12,805 bases of DNA from an uncultured Lysobacteraceae bacterium (GTDB lineage Bacteria; Pseudomonadota; Gammaproteobacteria; Xanthomonadales; Rhodanobacteraceae). Where the stretch lies: NCBI GenBank assembly GCA_946480705.1, contig CAMLLF010000031.1:1-12805 (forward strand), in the 5' to 3' direction. The notes below the pieces were generated by a model. The model searched no databases. It saw only the letters and a list, made by a program, of their open reading frames with translations, and was not told the origin of the DNA. This document shows, one piece after another, positions 1-11,371 of this stretch; positions within the stretch are counted from its first letter, which is position 1, and each line of letters begins with the position of its first letter. The position numbers and the translations under genes are program-made.

Positions 1-13
1 AACGTCTTGTCGC

Positions 14-17
<4 letters not shown>
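1..17 (-). CDS. gltD: Start of a downstream gene, probably glutamate synthase small subunit (partial)
   Basis: Only the first five codons and two further bases are inside the window, reading M-S-D-K-T. The ATG (bases 17-15) overlaps the TGA stop of gltB in an ATGA arrangement. A GAGG Shine-Dalgarno match lies inside the gltB 3' end (minus strand, bases 29-26), eight bases before the ATG. Overlap plus a good ribosome binding site indicates translational coupling. The gltD identity is inferred only from the usual gltB-gltD order; five residues cannot show a family. GltD would be the FAD/NADPH-binding, electron-supplying subunit of glutamate synthase. Confidence 0.45.
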
Positions 18-4471
<4,454 letters not shown>

Positions 4472-4627
4472 GCTGCAATCCTGGCGGTGCCGCGTGCGCA
4501 TCGATCCAGTGCGATCGCCCGCGGCGTGCTTGGGTGGCGCAGTCCTTCGCACCCGGTGCAGAGCCCGCTGCTGCGCAGGGAGCCGACGCGCCGAGGCGAC
4601 GGTCGCGATCCGGCTGCCTCTTCCGCA

Positions 4628-4679
4628 CGTCGTGACGACGCCGGCGGCTGTTACAGCGCATTAACGAGCTACGACGTCG
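4628..4679. promoter_or_regulatory. Cluster of three short palindromes upstream of gltB
   Basis: Three perfect palindromes sit within 52 bases: CGTCGTGACGACG (4628-4640, odd centre), GCTGTTACAGC (4647-4657, odd centre) and CGACGTCG (4672-4679). The first two centres are 18 bases apart. They lie 150-210 bases upstream of the gltB ATG, next to its candidate promoter, and could be operator sites. No known consensus is matched: an NtrC site (TGCACC-N5-GGTGCA type) is not present. Short palindromes are common in GC-rich DNA, so function is uncertain. Confidence 0.3.
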
Positions 4680-4708
4680 AATCAAACATAGATGCTGCGA
4701 TGCGTCAA
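4680..4708 (-). promoter_or_regulatory. Possible sigma70-type promoter for gltB
   Basis: Reading the minus strand, TTGACG (4708-4703, five of six to the -35 consensus) is followed after 17 bases by TTGATT (4685-4680, a weak -10). Transcription would start near 4673 and leave a leader of about 200 bases before gltB. The locally AT-rich setting and the strong -35 support it; the poor -10 keeps confidence low. Confidence 0.3.
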
Positions 4709-4883
4709 ATAACCAAACTCGCCGTCGTTGCCGACACTTCGCAGAAGCGACCCGAGCAATCCATCGAATTGTCCGGGCATGCGCCGAGACGATGCGTATT
4801 CCACAAATAAGCATTGCCGCATCGCGGCGCGGCGGAACCGCGCAGCGGCGCGCGCTTTTGCCGGATGCGGCCCTGCGAAGTCG

Positions 4884-4932
4884 CTGTACCGCGGCCGGCG
4901 TGTCACCCGGAATGCGGGCGTTCGCGGTACAG
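4884..4932. repeat. Perfect 10-bp inverted repeat just upstream of the REC-EAL gene
   Basis: CTGTACCGCG (4884-4893) is exactly mirrored by CGCGGTACAG (4923-4932) with 29 bases between. A smaller inverted pair, CCCG/CGGG, is nested in the spacer. The right arm contains TACAG followed by T (TACAGT at 4928-4933), a plausible -10 box 27 bases before the ATG at 4960. The repeat could be a spaced operator covering the promoter or, if transcribed from upstream, a leader stem near the ribosome site. No T-run follows, so a simple terminator is unlikely. Confidence 0.4.
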
Positions 4933-4959
4933 TCGGGCGGCCACGGGACGGGGGGCCGG

Positions 4960-6165
4960 ATGACTACGCGGATCGCTCAGTTGTCGGTGATGGTCGTCGA
5001 GGACCACAGCTTCCAGCGCAGCATTGCGCTGCGTCTGCTGGCCGGGCTCGGCATCGAGCGCGCGTTCGAGGCGGCGCACGGCCGCGAGGCGCTGGAGCGC
5101 ATGCTCGCGCTGCAGGAAAAGCCCGACGTGCTGCTCGTCGACCTCGACCTGCCCGAGATGGACGGCATCGAACTCATCGGCCATGTCGCGAGCCGCCGGC
5201 TCGCGCGCGCGGTCGTGGTGCTTTCCGCGCTCGACCCGGCGCTGCTCAACACCGTGCAGACCATGGCGCGAGCCTCGGGACTGCGCGTGCTCGGCGCGGT
5301 CGAAAAACCGCTGACGGCGGCCAAGCTGCTGGAAGTGCTGGCGCATTTCCACAACGAACCCGAAGAGCACGGTTTTCTCGCGCCGGTCGAGATCGACCGC
5401 GACAGCCTCGTCGCGGCAATCGAGGCCGAGGAGATCGAGCCCTGGTTCCAGGCTCAGGTGTCGATCGCGAGCGGCCACGTCGTCGCAGTCGAGGCGCTCG
5501 CGCGCTGGGTCCGCGGCGATCAGGTGCTGCTGCCCGCGCAGTTCCTGCCGCAGATCGAACGCGAAGGACTCATCGACGCGCTGACCGAAAGCATGCTGCG
5601 CAAGTCCTGCCGCTGGCGCACGCGCTGGGCTGCCGCGGGTCTCGACCTGCGCCTGTCGGTCAACGTCTCGATGCTCAATCTCGCGCGCGTCGACACGGCC
5701 GACCGCTACCAGCAGATCGTGCAGCAGGCCGGCGTGCGCACGCGCGACGTCGTGCTCGAAGTGACCGAGGGCTCGGTCATGGGCGAGGCGGCGAGCGCGC
5801 TCAATGTGCTCGCGCGCCTGCGCCTCAAGGGCTTCGGTCTTGCGATCGACGATTTCGGCACGGGCTATTCCTCGCTGTCGCAGCTCTCGCAGATTCCGTT
5901 CACCGAACTCAAGATCGACCAGGGCTTCGTCACCGGTGCGGTGCGCCAGCCGCGCAAGCGCGCGGTCGTCGAGACCAGCCTCGAACTCGCGCGCAAGCTC
6001 GATCTCGGCACGGTCGCCGAAGGCGTCGAAACCGTCGACGACTGGCAGATGCTGGCCGAACTCGGCTGCGACTACGCGCAGGGCTATCTGATCGGCCCGG
6101 CGGTCTCCGGAGCGGCGCTGGTCGAGCAGGTCCGCCACTGGAGGTCGCCGCAGATCTCCGTATGA
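4960..6165 (+). CDS. Response regulator with EAL c-di-GMP phosphodiesterase output (RocR-like)
   Basis: A 401-residue cytoplasmic protein. Residues 8-130 form a receiver: acidic pair E14/D15, phospho-acceptor D61 (VDLDLPEMDG), S89 and K116. Residues about 145-395 form an EAL domain that should hydrolyse c-di-GMP to pGpG. All expected catalytic and metal residues are visible: E178 (EAL), N235 (SVNVS), E267, D297-D298 (DDFGTGYSS), K318 (LKIDQ), E354 (AEGVE) and Q374 (QGYL). There is no GGDEF domain. The organisation and motifs resemble Pseudomonas RocR, a phosphodiesterase controlled by its receiver. The start at 4960 is chosen because the receiver begins at once (SVMVVEDH) and a GGGGGG run lies four bases upstream; an upstream in-frame ATG (4792) would add 56 residues unlike any domain. 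The stop overlaps the next gene's start (ATGA), so the partner is almost certainly the adjacent hybrid kinase. Confidence 0.93.
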   Translation: MTTRIAQLSVMVVEDHSFQRSIALRLLAGLGIERAFEAAHGREALERMLALQEKPDVLLVDLDLPEMDGIELIGHVASRRLARAVVVLSALDPALLNTVQTMARASGLRVLGAVEKPLTAAKLLEVLAHFHNEPEEHGFLAPVEIDRDSLVAAIEAEEIEPWFQAQVSIASGHVVAVEALARWVRGDQVLLPAQFLPQIEREGLIDALTESMLRKSCRWRTRWAAAGLDLRLSVNVSMLNLARVDTADRYQQIVQQAGVRTRDVVLEVTEGSVMGEAASALNVLARLRLKGFGLAIDDFGTGYSSLSQLSQIPFTELKIDQGFVTGAVRQPRKRAVVETSLELARKLDLGTVAEGVETVDDWQMLAELGCDYAQGYLIGPAVSGAALVEQVRHWRSPQISV

Positions 6166-8528
6166 AGCCGGGCCTGCTCAAGCTCAGCATCCGCCAGCAA
6201 CTGCAGGGCCTGTTCGGCCTGCTGCTCGTGACCGGCATCACCGTGCTCGTGCTCGACACCATCAACGAGCGCGCGACGGTTGCGACGATCACGCGCGTGC
6301 GCGAGGACTCGCTGGCCGGCCTGCGCTACGTCAAGAGCATTTCCGACGCCTACGGCATGGACGTCGTCGACACGGCGTTCCGCGTGCGCAACAGCCTCAT
6401 GGGCTGGGAGCAGGGCGTGGAGGTCATCGACCGCGCGTCCGAGCGCATCCAGGATCAATGGGACAAGCTGCTCGCGACGAATCTCACCGAAGTGCAGAAG
6501 GCGCTCGTCGACGACATCCGCCGCCAGCGCGAGAGCGCCGACCGCGCCGCGGCAAAACTTCGCGCGATCCTGAAATCGCAGAACATCGATGACCTCGGCC
6601 GGTTCGCCGACACCGAACTGTATCCCGCGATCGATCCCGTCACGACGCGTCTGAAATTCCTGTCCGAACTGCAGATGATCACCGCGAACGGCAATCTCGA
6701 CGCCGACGCGCGGCGCACCGCGCGCATCGGCTTCTGGCGCGTCGCGCTGAGCCTGTTCGCGTTCGCGATCGTGTTCGCCGCGGGCCGGCGCATCCTGCGG
6801 CACATCTATCGCGGTGTCGAAAAACTCGTGCAGCTCGCCCACGCGACGCGCACCGGCGACTACGCCACGCCGATCGGCGAATGGCCGCGCGGCGAACTCG
6901 GCCAGGTCGCGCAGGCCTTCGTCGAGATGCGCGAGACGCTCGCGCGCAACGAAGTGGAACTGCGCCACTCCGAGGCGCTCGCGACCGAGGCCAACCGCGC
7001 GAAGACCGCATTCCTCGCGGCGATGAGCCACGAAATCCGCACGCCGATGATCGGCGTGGTGGGCATGCTCGAACTGCTCTCGCATACCGACCTCGATACG
7101 GAACAGCGCCGCTGCGTCGACGTCATCGATACCTCGGCGCAGGCGCTGCTGCAGATCATCGGCGACATCCTCGACTTCTCGAAGATCGAGGCGGGCCGGC
7201 TGGAGATCGCGAACGCGCCGACCGACCTGCGCCGACTGCTCGAACAGACCGTTAACAATTTCCTCGGCGTGGCGTCGGCACGCGGCCTGTCGCTGACGCT
7301 CGCCGTCGATCCCGATGTCGCCGCCGCGCATGTCGTCGACCCGCTGCGGCTGCGCCAGATCGTGTCGAACCTGCTGTCCAACGCGCTGAAGTTCACGCAC
7401 AAGGGTGGCGTACGCATCGAACTCGAAAAGCTCATGGACGACGACGCGACGCAGACGCTCGCGCTGCGCGTGCATGACAGCGGCATCGGCATCGGCCAGG
7501 AGCAGCAGGACAAATTGTTCATGCCGTTCGCGCAGGCCGAGGCCGGCACGGCGCGCAGCTATGGCGGCACCGGGCTCGGCCTTGCGATCAGCCAGCGCCT
7601 CGCTGCGGCCATGGGCGGCGAACTCGGCCTGCGCAGCCAGCTCGGCGAAGGCACGTCGGTCAGCCTCGTGCTTACGCTGCCGACGGCGAGCGCCGACTCA
7701 CTCGTCGTCGAAGCCGCGCAGCCGCGCCGTGCCGCGCGCTTTCCGCAGCGCGCCGCGCCGAGCGTCGAGGATGCGGAGCGCGAACGCAGCCTGATCCTGC
7801 TCGTCGACGATCATCCGACCAACCGCGACGTCATCGCGCGCCAGCTCGCCAAGGCGGGCTATGCCTGTCTCAGCGCCGACGACGGCGAGGAAGGCCTGCA
7901 GCACTGGCGCACCGGCCGCTTCGCGCTCGTGCTGGCCGACATCCACATGCCGCGCATGGACGGCTACGCGATGACCGGCGCGATCCGCGCGACCGAACGG
8001 CGCGAAGCGCGCGCCCGCACGCCGGTCATCGCGCTGACCGCGAACGTGACCAAGGGCGAAGCGGAACGCTGCATCGCCGCGGGCATGGACGACTTCCTCG
8101 GCAAGCCCGTGAGCATCGCGCAACTCGCCGCGAAGCTGCGCGCCTGGCTGCCGCACGTGCCGTTTCCCGACGACGCGGCACGCGGCCCGGACGATACGCT
8201 TCCGGCGTTGCCGGGCCGGATCGATCGCAGCGTGCTCGACGAAATCACCGGCGGCGACGCGCAGCAGGCCCGCGAGCTGCTCGACGAATTCGTCGCGACC
8301 GCGCAGAGCGACCTGCTCGCGCTCGAACAGGCGCTGGCCCGCGGCGACCGCGCTGCCGCCGGCCGCGAAGCGCATAGGATCAAGGGCGCGGCGCGGCTCG
8401 TCGGCGCGGTCGAACTCGCCGACTGCGTCGCCGCGGTCGAACAGGAATTGCGCACGGCCGATGGGCGAGGAACGCCCGATCTTACGCCGCTGCGCGCGGC
8501 GCTGGCCGGCCTGGAGACCGGAAACTAG
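6162..8528 (+). CDS. Membrane hybrid histidine kinase: 4HB_MCP-like sensor, HAMP, HisKA, HATPase, REC, HPt
   Basis: A 788-residue inner-membrane kinase. TM1 is at about 16-31 and TM2 at 190-207. The periplasmic segment 33-188 is helical and closely matches the 4HB_MCP ligand-binding domain of chemoreceptors (DAYGMDVVDTAFRVRN, ATNLTEVQKALVDDI, ELYPAIDPV). HAMP follows at about 208-262. HisKA carries H290 in SHEIRTPM. The ATPase has N403/N407 (NLLSNALKFT), DSGIGIG at 439-445 and GGTGLGLAI at 468-476. A receiver has D549/D550, acceptor D593 (DIHMPRMDG), T626 and K648. The C-terminal HPt has H738 in AHRIKGAA. This is the full tripartite phosphorelay layout of BarA, EvgS and BvgS. The final phosphate acceptor is inferred to be D61 of the co-transcribed REC-EAL protein. 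The start has no close Shine-Dalgarno (GGAGG is 17 bases away), consistent with coupled translation via the ATGA overlap. Confidence 0.94.
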   Translation: MKPGLLKLSIRQQLQGLFGLLLVTGITVLVLDTINERATVATITRVREDSLAGLRYVKSISDAYGMDVVDTAFRVRNSLMGWEQGVEVIDRASERIQDQWDKLLATNLTEVQKALVDDIRRQRESADRAAAKLRAILKSQNIDDLGRFADTELYPAIDPVTTRLKFLSELQMITANGNLDADARRTARIGFWRVALSLFAFAIVFAAGRRILRHIYRGVEKLVQLAHATRTGDYATPIGEWPRGELGQVAQAFVEMRETLARNEVELRHSEALATEANRAKTAFLAAMSHEIRTPMIGVVGMLELLSHTDLDTEQRRCVDVIDTSAQALLQIIGDILDFSKIEAGRLEIANAPTDLRRLLEQTVNNFLGVASARGLSLTLAVDPDVAAAHVVDPLRLRQIVSNLLSNALKFTHKGGVRIELEKLMDDDATQTLALRVHDSGIGIGQEQQDKLFMPFAQAEAGTARSYGGTGLGLAISQRLAAAMGGELGLRSQLGEGTSVSLVLTLPTASADSLVVEAAQPRRAARFPQRAAPSVEDAERERSLILLVDDHPTNRDVIARQLAKAGYACLSADDGEEGLQHWRTGRFALVLADIHMPRMDGYAMTGAIRATERREARARTPVIALTANVTKGEAERCIAAGMDDFLGKPVSIAQLAAKLRAWLPHVPFPDDAARGPDDTLPALPGRIDRSVLDEITGGDAQQARELLDEFVATAQSDLLALEQALARGDRAAAGREAHRIKGAARLVGAVELADCVAAVEQELRTADGRGTPDLTPLRAALAGLETGN

Positions 8529-8631
8529 AGGAAGCGCAGTTCGTAAGAACCCGAGACGGCGGGAAGCGGCGCTGACCGTGAGCAGAAAGTAGAGAAAAGC
8601 AGGTGGCAGGAACCAGAGAAAGCAGCAGGCG

Positions 8632-8654
8632 GAACGCGCAGCACGCGCGCGTTC
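8632..8654. terminator. Hairpin between the convergent kinase and glnB genes, possible terminator
   Basis: GAACGCGC (8632-8639) and GCGCGTTC (8647-8654) form a perfect 8-bp stem with a 7-base loop. It lies between the converging ends at 8528 and 8691. Neither side has a proper T-tract. Reading in the glnB direction the stem is followed by a long pyrimidine-rich run (complement of the purine-rich 8578-8630), which could favour Rho-dependent ending. A weaker 5-bp stem (8665-8669/8680-8684) sits closer to the glnB stop. Confidence 0.35.
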
Positions 8655-8690
8655 GCCACTTCCTACCGGTGTTCTTTCCCCGGTTACTCG

Positions 8691-9185
<495 letters not shown>

Positions 9186-9186
9186 C

Positions 9187-9192
9187 TACACT
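9187..9192 (+). promoter_or_regulatory. Possible -10 box for ubiK
   Basis: TACACT (in GGCTACACTAG) resembles the -10 boxes I recall from Xanthomonadales promoters. It lies 81 bases before the ubiK ATG, giving an expected start near 9199. No clear -35 is present at 17 bases. Confidence 0.35.
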
Positions 9193-9272
9193 AGCCGCCG
9201 CTGTGCCGGCCTGATGCCGGCCCCGGGTTCGCCGCCCGTCCGCGAGCACCGGACCGCTTTTCGGAGATTCCC

Positions 9273-9530
9273 ATGATCGACGCCCGCACCCTCGACGAAC
9301 TCGCGCGCCGCGTGACCGACCTCATCCCGTCCGGCGTCGGCGCCGCGGGCGCCGATATCGCCGACAACGTGCGCGACGCATTGCGTGCCGGCCTGCGCAA
9401 GCTCGACCTCGTCACGCGCGACGAATTCGATGTCCAGCGCGCCGTCCTGCTGCGCACGCGCGAACTGGTCGAAGCACTCGAAGCGCGCGTCGCCGACCTC
9501 GAAACGCAACTGCAGCCGCCGCGCCACTAG
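9273..9530 (+). CDS. ubiK: Ubiquinone biosynthesis accessory factor UbiK (YqiC/BMFP family)
   Basis: An 85-residue protein matching E. coli UbiK (YqiC) along its length, with the family hallmarks MIDxxxLDELARRV, LRKLDLVTRDEFDVQ and VLLRTRELVEALEARVADLE. In the family it forms a coiled-coil complex with UbiJ, binds lipid and assists aerobic ubiquinone synthesis in the Ubi complex. An amphipathic N-terminal helix precedes a helical, coiled-coil-forming C-terminal half (about 45-80). It is slightly shorter than the E. coli protein because the variable tail is absent. GGAG six bases before the ATG fixes the start. It is divergent from glnB; comM, a neighbour I recall in related genomes, is not found downstream. 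Confidence 0.93.
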   Translation: MIDARTLDELARRVTDLIPSGVGAAGADIADNVRDALRAGLRKLDLVTRDEFDVQRAVLLRTRELVEALEARVADLETQLQPPRH

Positions 9531-9625
9531 CGGCCTGCGCGCCCTACCGCGGCGCACCCTCGCCCACTTCCACGATCGACTGCCGACACGCGGCGGCGGG
9601 GAACCCGCTGCGCGTCCGTTTGGAG

Positions 9626-9654
9626 TCCGCCGCCCGAGCCGCTCGGACGGCGGA
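9626..9654. terminator. Strong hairpin downstream of ubiK, possible terminator or repeat element
   Basis: The 29 bases fold as TCCGCCG (9626-9632) with CGGCGGA (9648-9654), one C-A mismatch, then CCGAG with CTCGG around a CCG loop, giving 12 of 13 pairs. It starts 96 bases after the ubiK stop. No T-run follows, so intrinsic termination is doubtful; it may be part of the repeat element beginning at 9683. Confidence 0.35.
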
Positions 9655-9682
9655 GCCCGGCCAGGGATGGCCACCTTTGGGC

Positions 9683-9710
9683 GGGAATCGGAAATCGGGA
9701 ACCGGGAATC
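9683..9710 (+). repeat. Heptad repeat array, left arm (four units of GGGAATC)
   Basis: Four contiguous 7-base units in exact register: GGGAATC, GGAAATC, GGGAACC, GGGAATC. The same unit occurs inverted at 9821-9855. Such GGGAATC/GATTCCC runs are, to my recollection, frequent in intergenic DNA of Xanthomonadales. Confidence 0.75.
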
Positions 9711-9820
9711 GTCGGCGCATCGCGGCGCTGGCGCTCCTGCTCTTTCATGCGCCGTTTACCGTCGCACACCTCGCGTCCCCCAACCGTCGAAGCGCTACTT
9801 CTGCATTTTTGCTTCCTAAC

Positions 9821-9855
9821 GATTCTCGATTCTCCACGCTCCATTCCCGATTCCC
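9821..9855 (-). repeat. Heptad repeat array, right arm in inverted orientation (five units)
   Basis: On the plus strand the units are GATTCTC, GATTCTC, CACGCTC, CATTCCC, GATTCCC. Read on the minus strand these are GGGAATC-type units, so they mirror the array at 9683-9710 across a 110-base core. The middle unit is degenerate. The two arms could pair as a long imperfect stem. Confidence 0.7.
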
Positions 9856-9998
9856 ATCCCCACGCTTGTACGCCGCGAAATCCACAGGTAGCTTCTGCCG
9901 GTCGCGAGACCGCACGGCATCCGTTGCGCCGTCGATCGCTGCCGTCGTCGCGGCCGGACGATTCACGTGTGTTTCCCATTGCCATCAGGGGAGTGTCC

Positions 9999-10964
9999 AT
10001 GCGGCTCATCGATCTTCACGCACCGTTTTTTCTCGCTTCCGCCCTGCTGCTTTCGACCGGCGTCGCGTCGGCCCAGTCGGGCTCGCCGAACAGTCTGCAG
10101 AACAACGCGTCGCCGACCGGCGTGGCCGTAACCAACAGCGCCGCCACGACGGTGTACGCGAACCTCGTGCTGGGACAGCCGCCGGCGACGCCGCCGGCCG
10201 GCTGCAGCAATCTCGGCACGCAGATCACGAGCCTCAGCGATGCGCGCCTCGCGTTCACCTCGAGCGTCGCCGGCAAGACGGTGACTTTCACGCTCGTTCC
10301 GGGTGTCACCGACAAAGGCTCGTACGCGATGGACGCGGGCGAGACCATCACCTACACGCCGCAGACCTTCAGCTGTGGCACGGCGAACTGCAGCGCGGCG
10401 GTCACGTTCAACTTCTTCTTCACGCCGTCCAATGACGGTTTCACGAACAACAACGGCTGCAGCAACAGCGTGTTTCCGAATGCGAGCAATCTCGCCGAAG
10501 CGTCGATCAATTTCGGCGTGAACGGTTCGATCGGCTCGACCTGCGCGAACGCCGACGACACCGACATCAGTGCCGTCAACGGCGTCAACTCGATCATCAA
10601 GGTCGCCACGAGCGGTCCCGGCTGGCCGGCGGCGACGAGCACCGCGCAGAACGACGTGCTCGGCAAGAACGCGAACAAGCCCGGCGTGTTCGGATGGGCC
10701 GCGACGAACTGCAACGGCAGCCTCGCGAACTCGGGATATCCCAATCCGTCGCCGAGCTGCGCCGCACCGCAGAAAGCGCCGCTCGCCACGGGCAATCCAG
10801 CGGCCTGCAAGACGCCCGGCGGCACCGCCTATGCACCGATCGTCGGACCCGACGGCACGAAGTATTGCGACGAACGCAGCGATGCAGGCACCTGCAACAA
10901 CCAGCGCGCGGGCTACGTTACGGGCGGTGCGATCCAGATCACCTATCTGAAACCGGCCTACTAG
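9999..10964 (+). CDS. Secreted cysteine-rich protein, possibly thaumatin-like
   Basis: A 321-residue protein I do not recognise with certainty. The start has AGGGGAG about five bases upstream, and the first 25 residues form a Sec signal peptide (hydrophobic FFLASALLL, cleavage after ASA at 25). The mature part holds ten cysteines (69, 126, 131, 154, 182, 238, 254, 270, 290, 299), an even number suited to disulfides, and is rich in Asn, Thr, Ser, Gly and Ala, as expected for an exported beta protein. Three stretches in order recall thaumatin-family proteins: MDAGETITYTP, then ASNLAEASINF (compare TLAEF), then DDTDISAVNGVNSIIKV (compare DISxVxGFNxPM). This similarity is by eye and weak. Alternatives are a lectin or another disulfide-rich exoprotein. 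It appears monocistronic. Confidence 0.85.
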   Translation: MRLIDLHAPFFLASALLLSTGVASAQSGSPNSLQNNASPTGVAVTNSAATTVYANLVLGQPPATPPAGCSNLGTQITSLSDARLAFTSSVAGKTVTFTLVPGVTDKGSYAMDAGETITYTPQTFSCGTANCSAAVTFNFFFTPSNDGFTNNNGCSNSVFPNASNLAEASINFGVNGSIGSTCANADDTDISAVNGVNSIIKVATSGPGWPAATSTAQNDVLGKNANKPGVFGWAATNCNGSLANSGYPNPSPSCAAPQKAPLATGNPAACKTPGGTAYAPIVGPDGTKYCDERSDAGTCNNQRAGYVTGGAIQITYLKPAY

Positions 10965-11371
10965 CGGCCCGCAGCCGCGAAAGCGGAAGCGACGGGCTCG
11001 ATCTGGCCGCGCCGGCCTGCTTCGCGTTCGGTGCGCGGTGCCGTCATGGACGCGCATTCCGAAGCCGCGCCGGGCACGGCCAGCGCCTCGATATTCTGGT
11101 TTGCGCCTTCTCCGGTACAGGGCGCCGGCAGTGCAAAAGACATCCTGGCCGCGCCGGAGATTCAAGTACGCGCCATGAGCACGAGCGATGCGCTGGACGC
11201 CATGGACGCGCCGCTTGCGTTCCGGGCGCGACGCCGCATTCTGGTATGCGCCTGCGGGACTTCAGCGCACCGGACGAGCGGTCAGTCCAAGGTGGCGCGA
11301 CCGGCGAGCCCGGTTGCGGGACTCATCCTCCCTGGCGCATCGTGCGCGGTCGCGAGCAATTGGGTCCCGCA
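10965..11371. other. Gene-poor region with a degenerate direct repeat
   Basis: There is no supported gene in these 407 bases. The longest plus-strand frame (11031-11375) has no ribosome site, low-complexity Ala/Ser composition and runs into the next gene. A weak 5-bp stem (10964-10968/10974-10978) follows the secreted-protein stop. Two related segments, listed separately, suggest old duplicated or decayed sequence. The promoter of the hydrolase gene is not evident. Confidence 0.5.
11093..11279 (+). repeat. Imperfect direct repeat pair (11093-11134 and 11238-11279)
   Basis: ATTCTGGTTTGCGCCT (11093-11108) recurs as ATTCTGGTATGCGCCT (11238-11253), 15 of 16 identical and 145 bases apart. The next 26 bases match at 14 positions, about 29 of 42 overall. 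ATGGACGCG also occurs upstream of both copies (11046-11054 and 11202-11210), at an offset of 156 bases, implying an 11-base indel. The pattern fits an ancient tandem duplication. Confidence 0.45.

Larger units (their letters stand above)
4472..4959. other. Divergent intergenic region between gltB and the REC-EAL operon
   Basis: This 488-base stretch has no convincing gene. The frames open across it are extensions of the neighbouring genes and lack ribosome sites or family resemblance. The centre (about 4650-4720 and 4790-4815) is clearly less GC-rich than the flanks, as expected for promoters. It holds a possible gltB promoter, three short palindromes and a long-spaced inverted repeat, listed separately. 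I saw no tRNA, terminator with a T-tract, or recognisable riboswitch. Confidence 0.6.
9531..9998. other. Gene-free region after ubiK holding hairpins and inverted heptad arrays
   Basis: These 468 bases contain no supported gene; open frames here are short, overlapping and of repeat-driven composition. Contents in order: a 29-base hairpin (9626-9654), a small GGCCA/TGGCC stem (9659-9672), two heptad arrays in inverted orientation (9683-9710 and 9821-9855), and a 5-bp stem with a GCGA tetraloop (9899-9912). The last 90 bases should include the promoter of the secreted-protein gene, but no good -35/-10 pair is visible. Confidence 0.6.

Noticed and set aside
4903..6138. 411-codon minus-strand open frame opposite the REC-EAL gene
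   Set aside because: Antisense shadow; no recognisable motif and composition dictated by the GC-rich opposite strand.
4728..6161. Extending the kinase upstream by about 478 codons in its own frame
   Set aside because: That stretch is the wrong frame of the REC-EAL gene. The kinase begins naturally at 6162 with TM1, in an ATGA overlap.
9870..9990. Possible c-di-GMP (GEMM) riboswitch before the secreted-protein gene
   Set aside because: A CACAGG and a GNRA-loop stem (9899-9912) are present, but the conserved GEMM core and second helix are not.
9620..10435. Plus-strand 271-codon frame spanning the heptad arrays and the secreted-protein gene
   Set aside because: It runs through repeats and then the wrong frame of a gene with a clear signal peptide and ribosome site.
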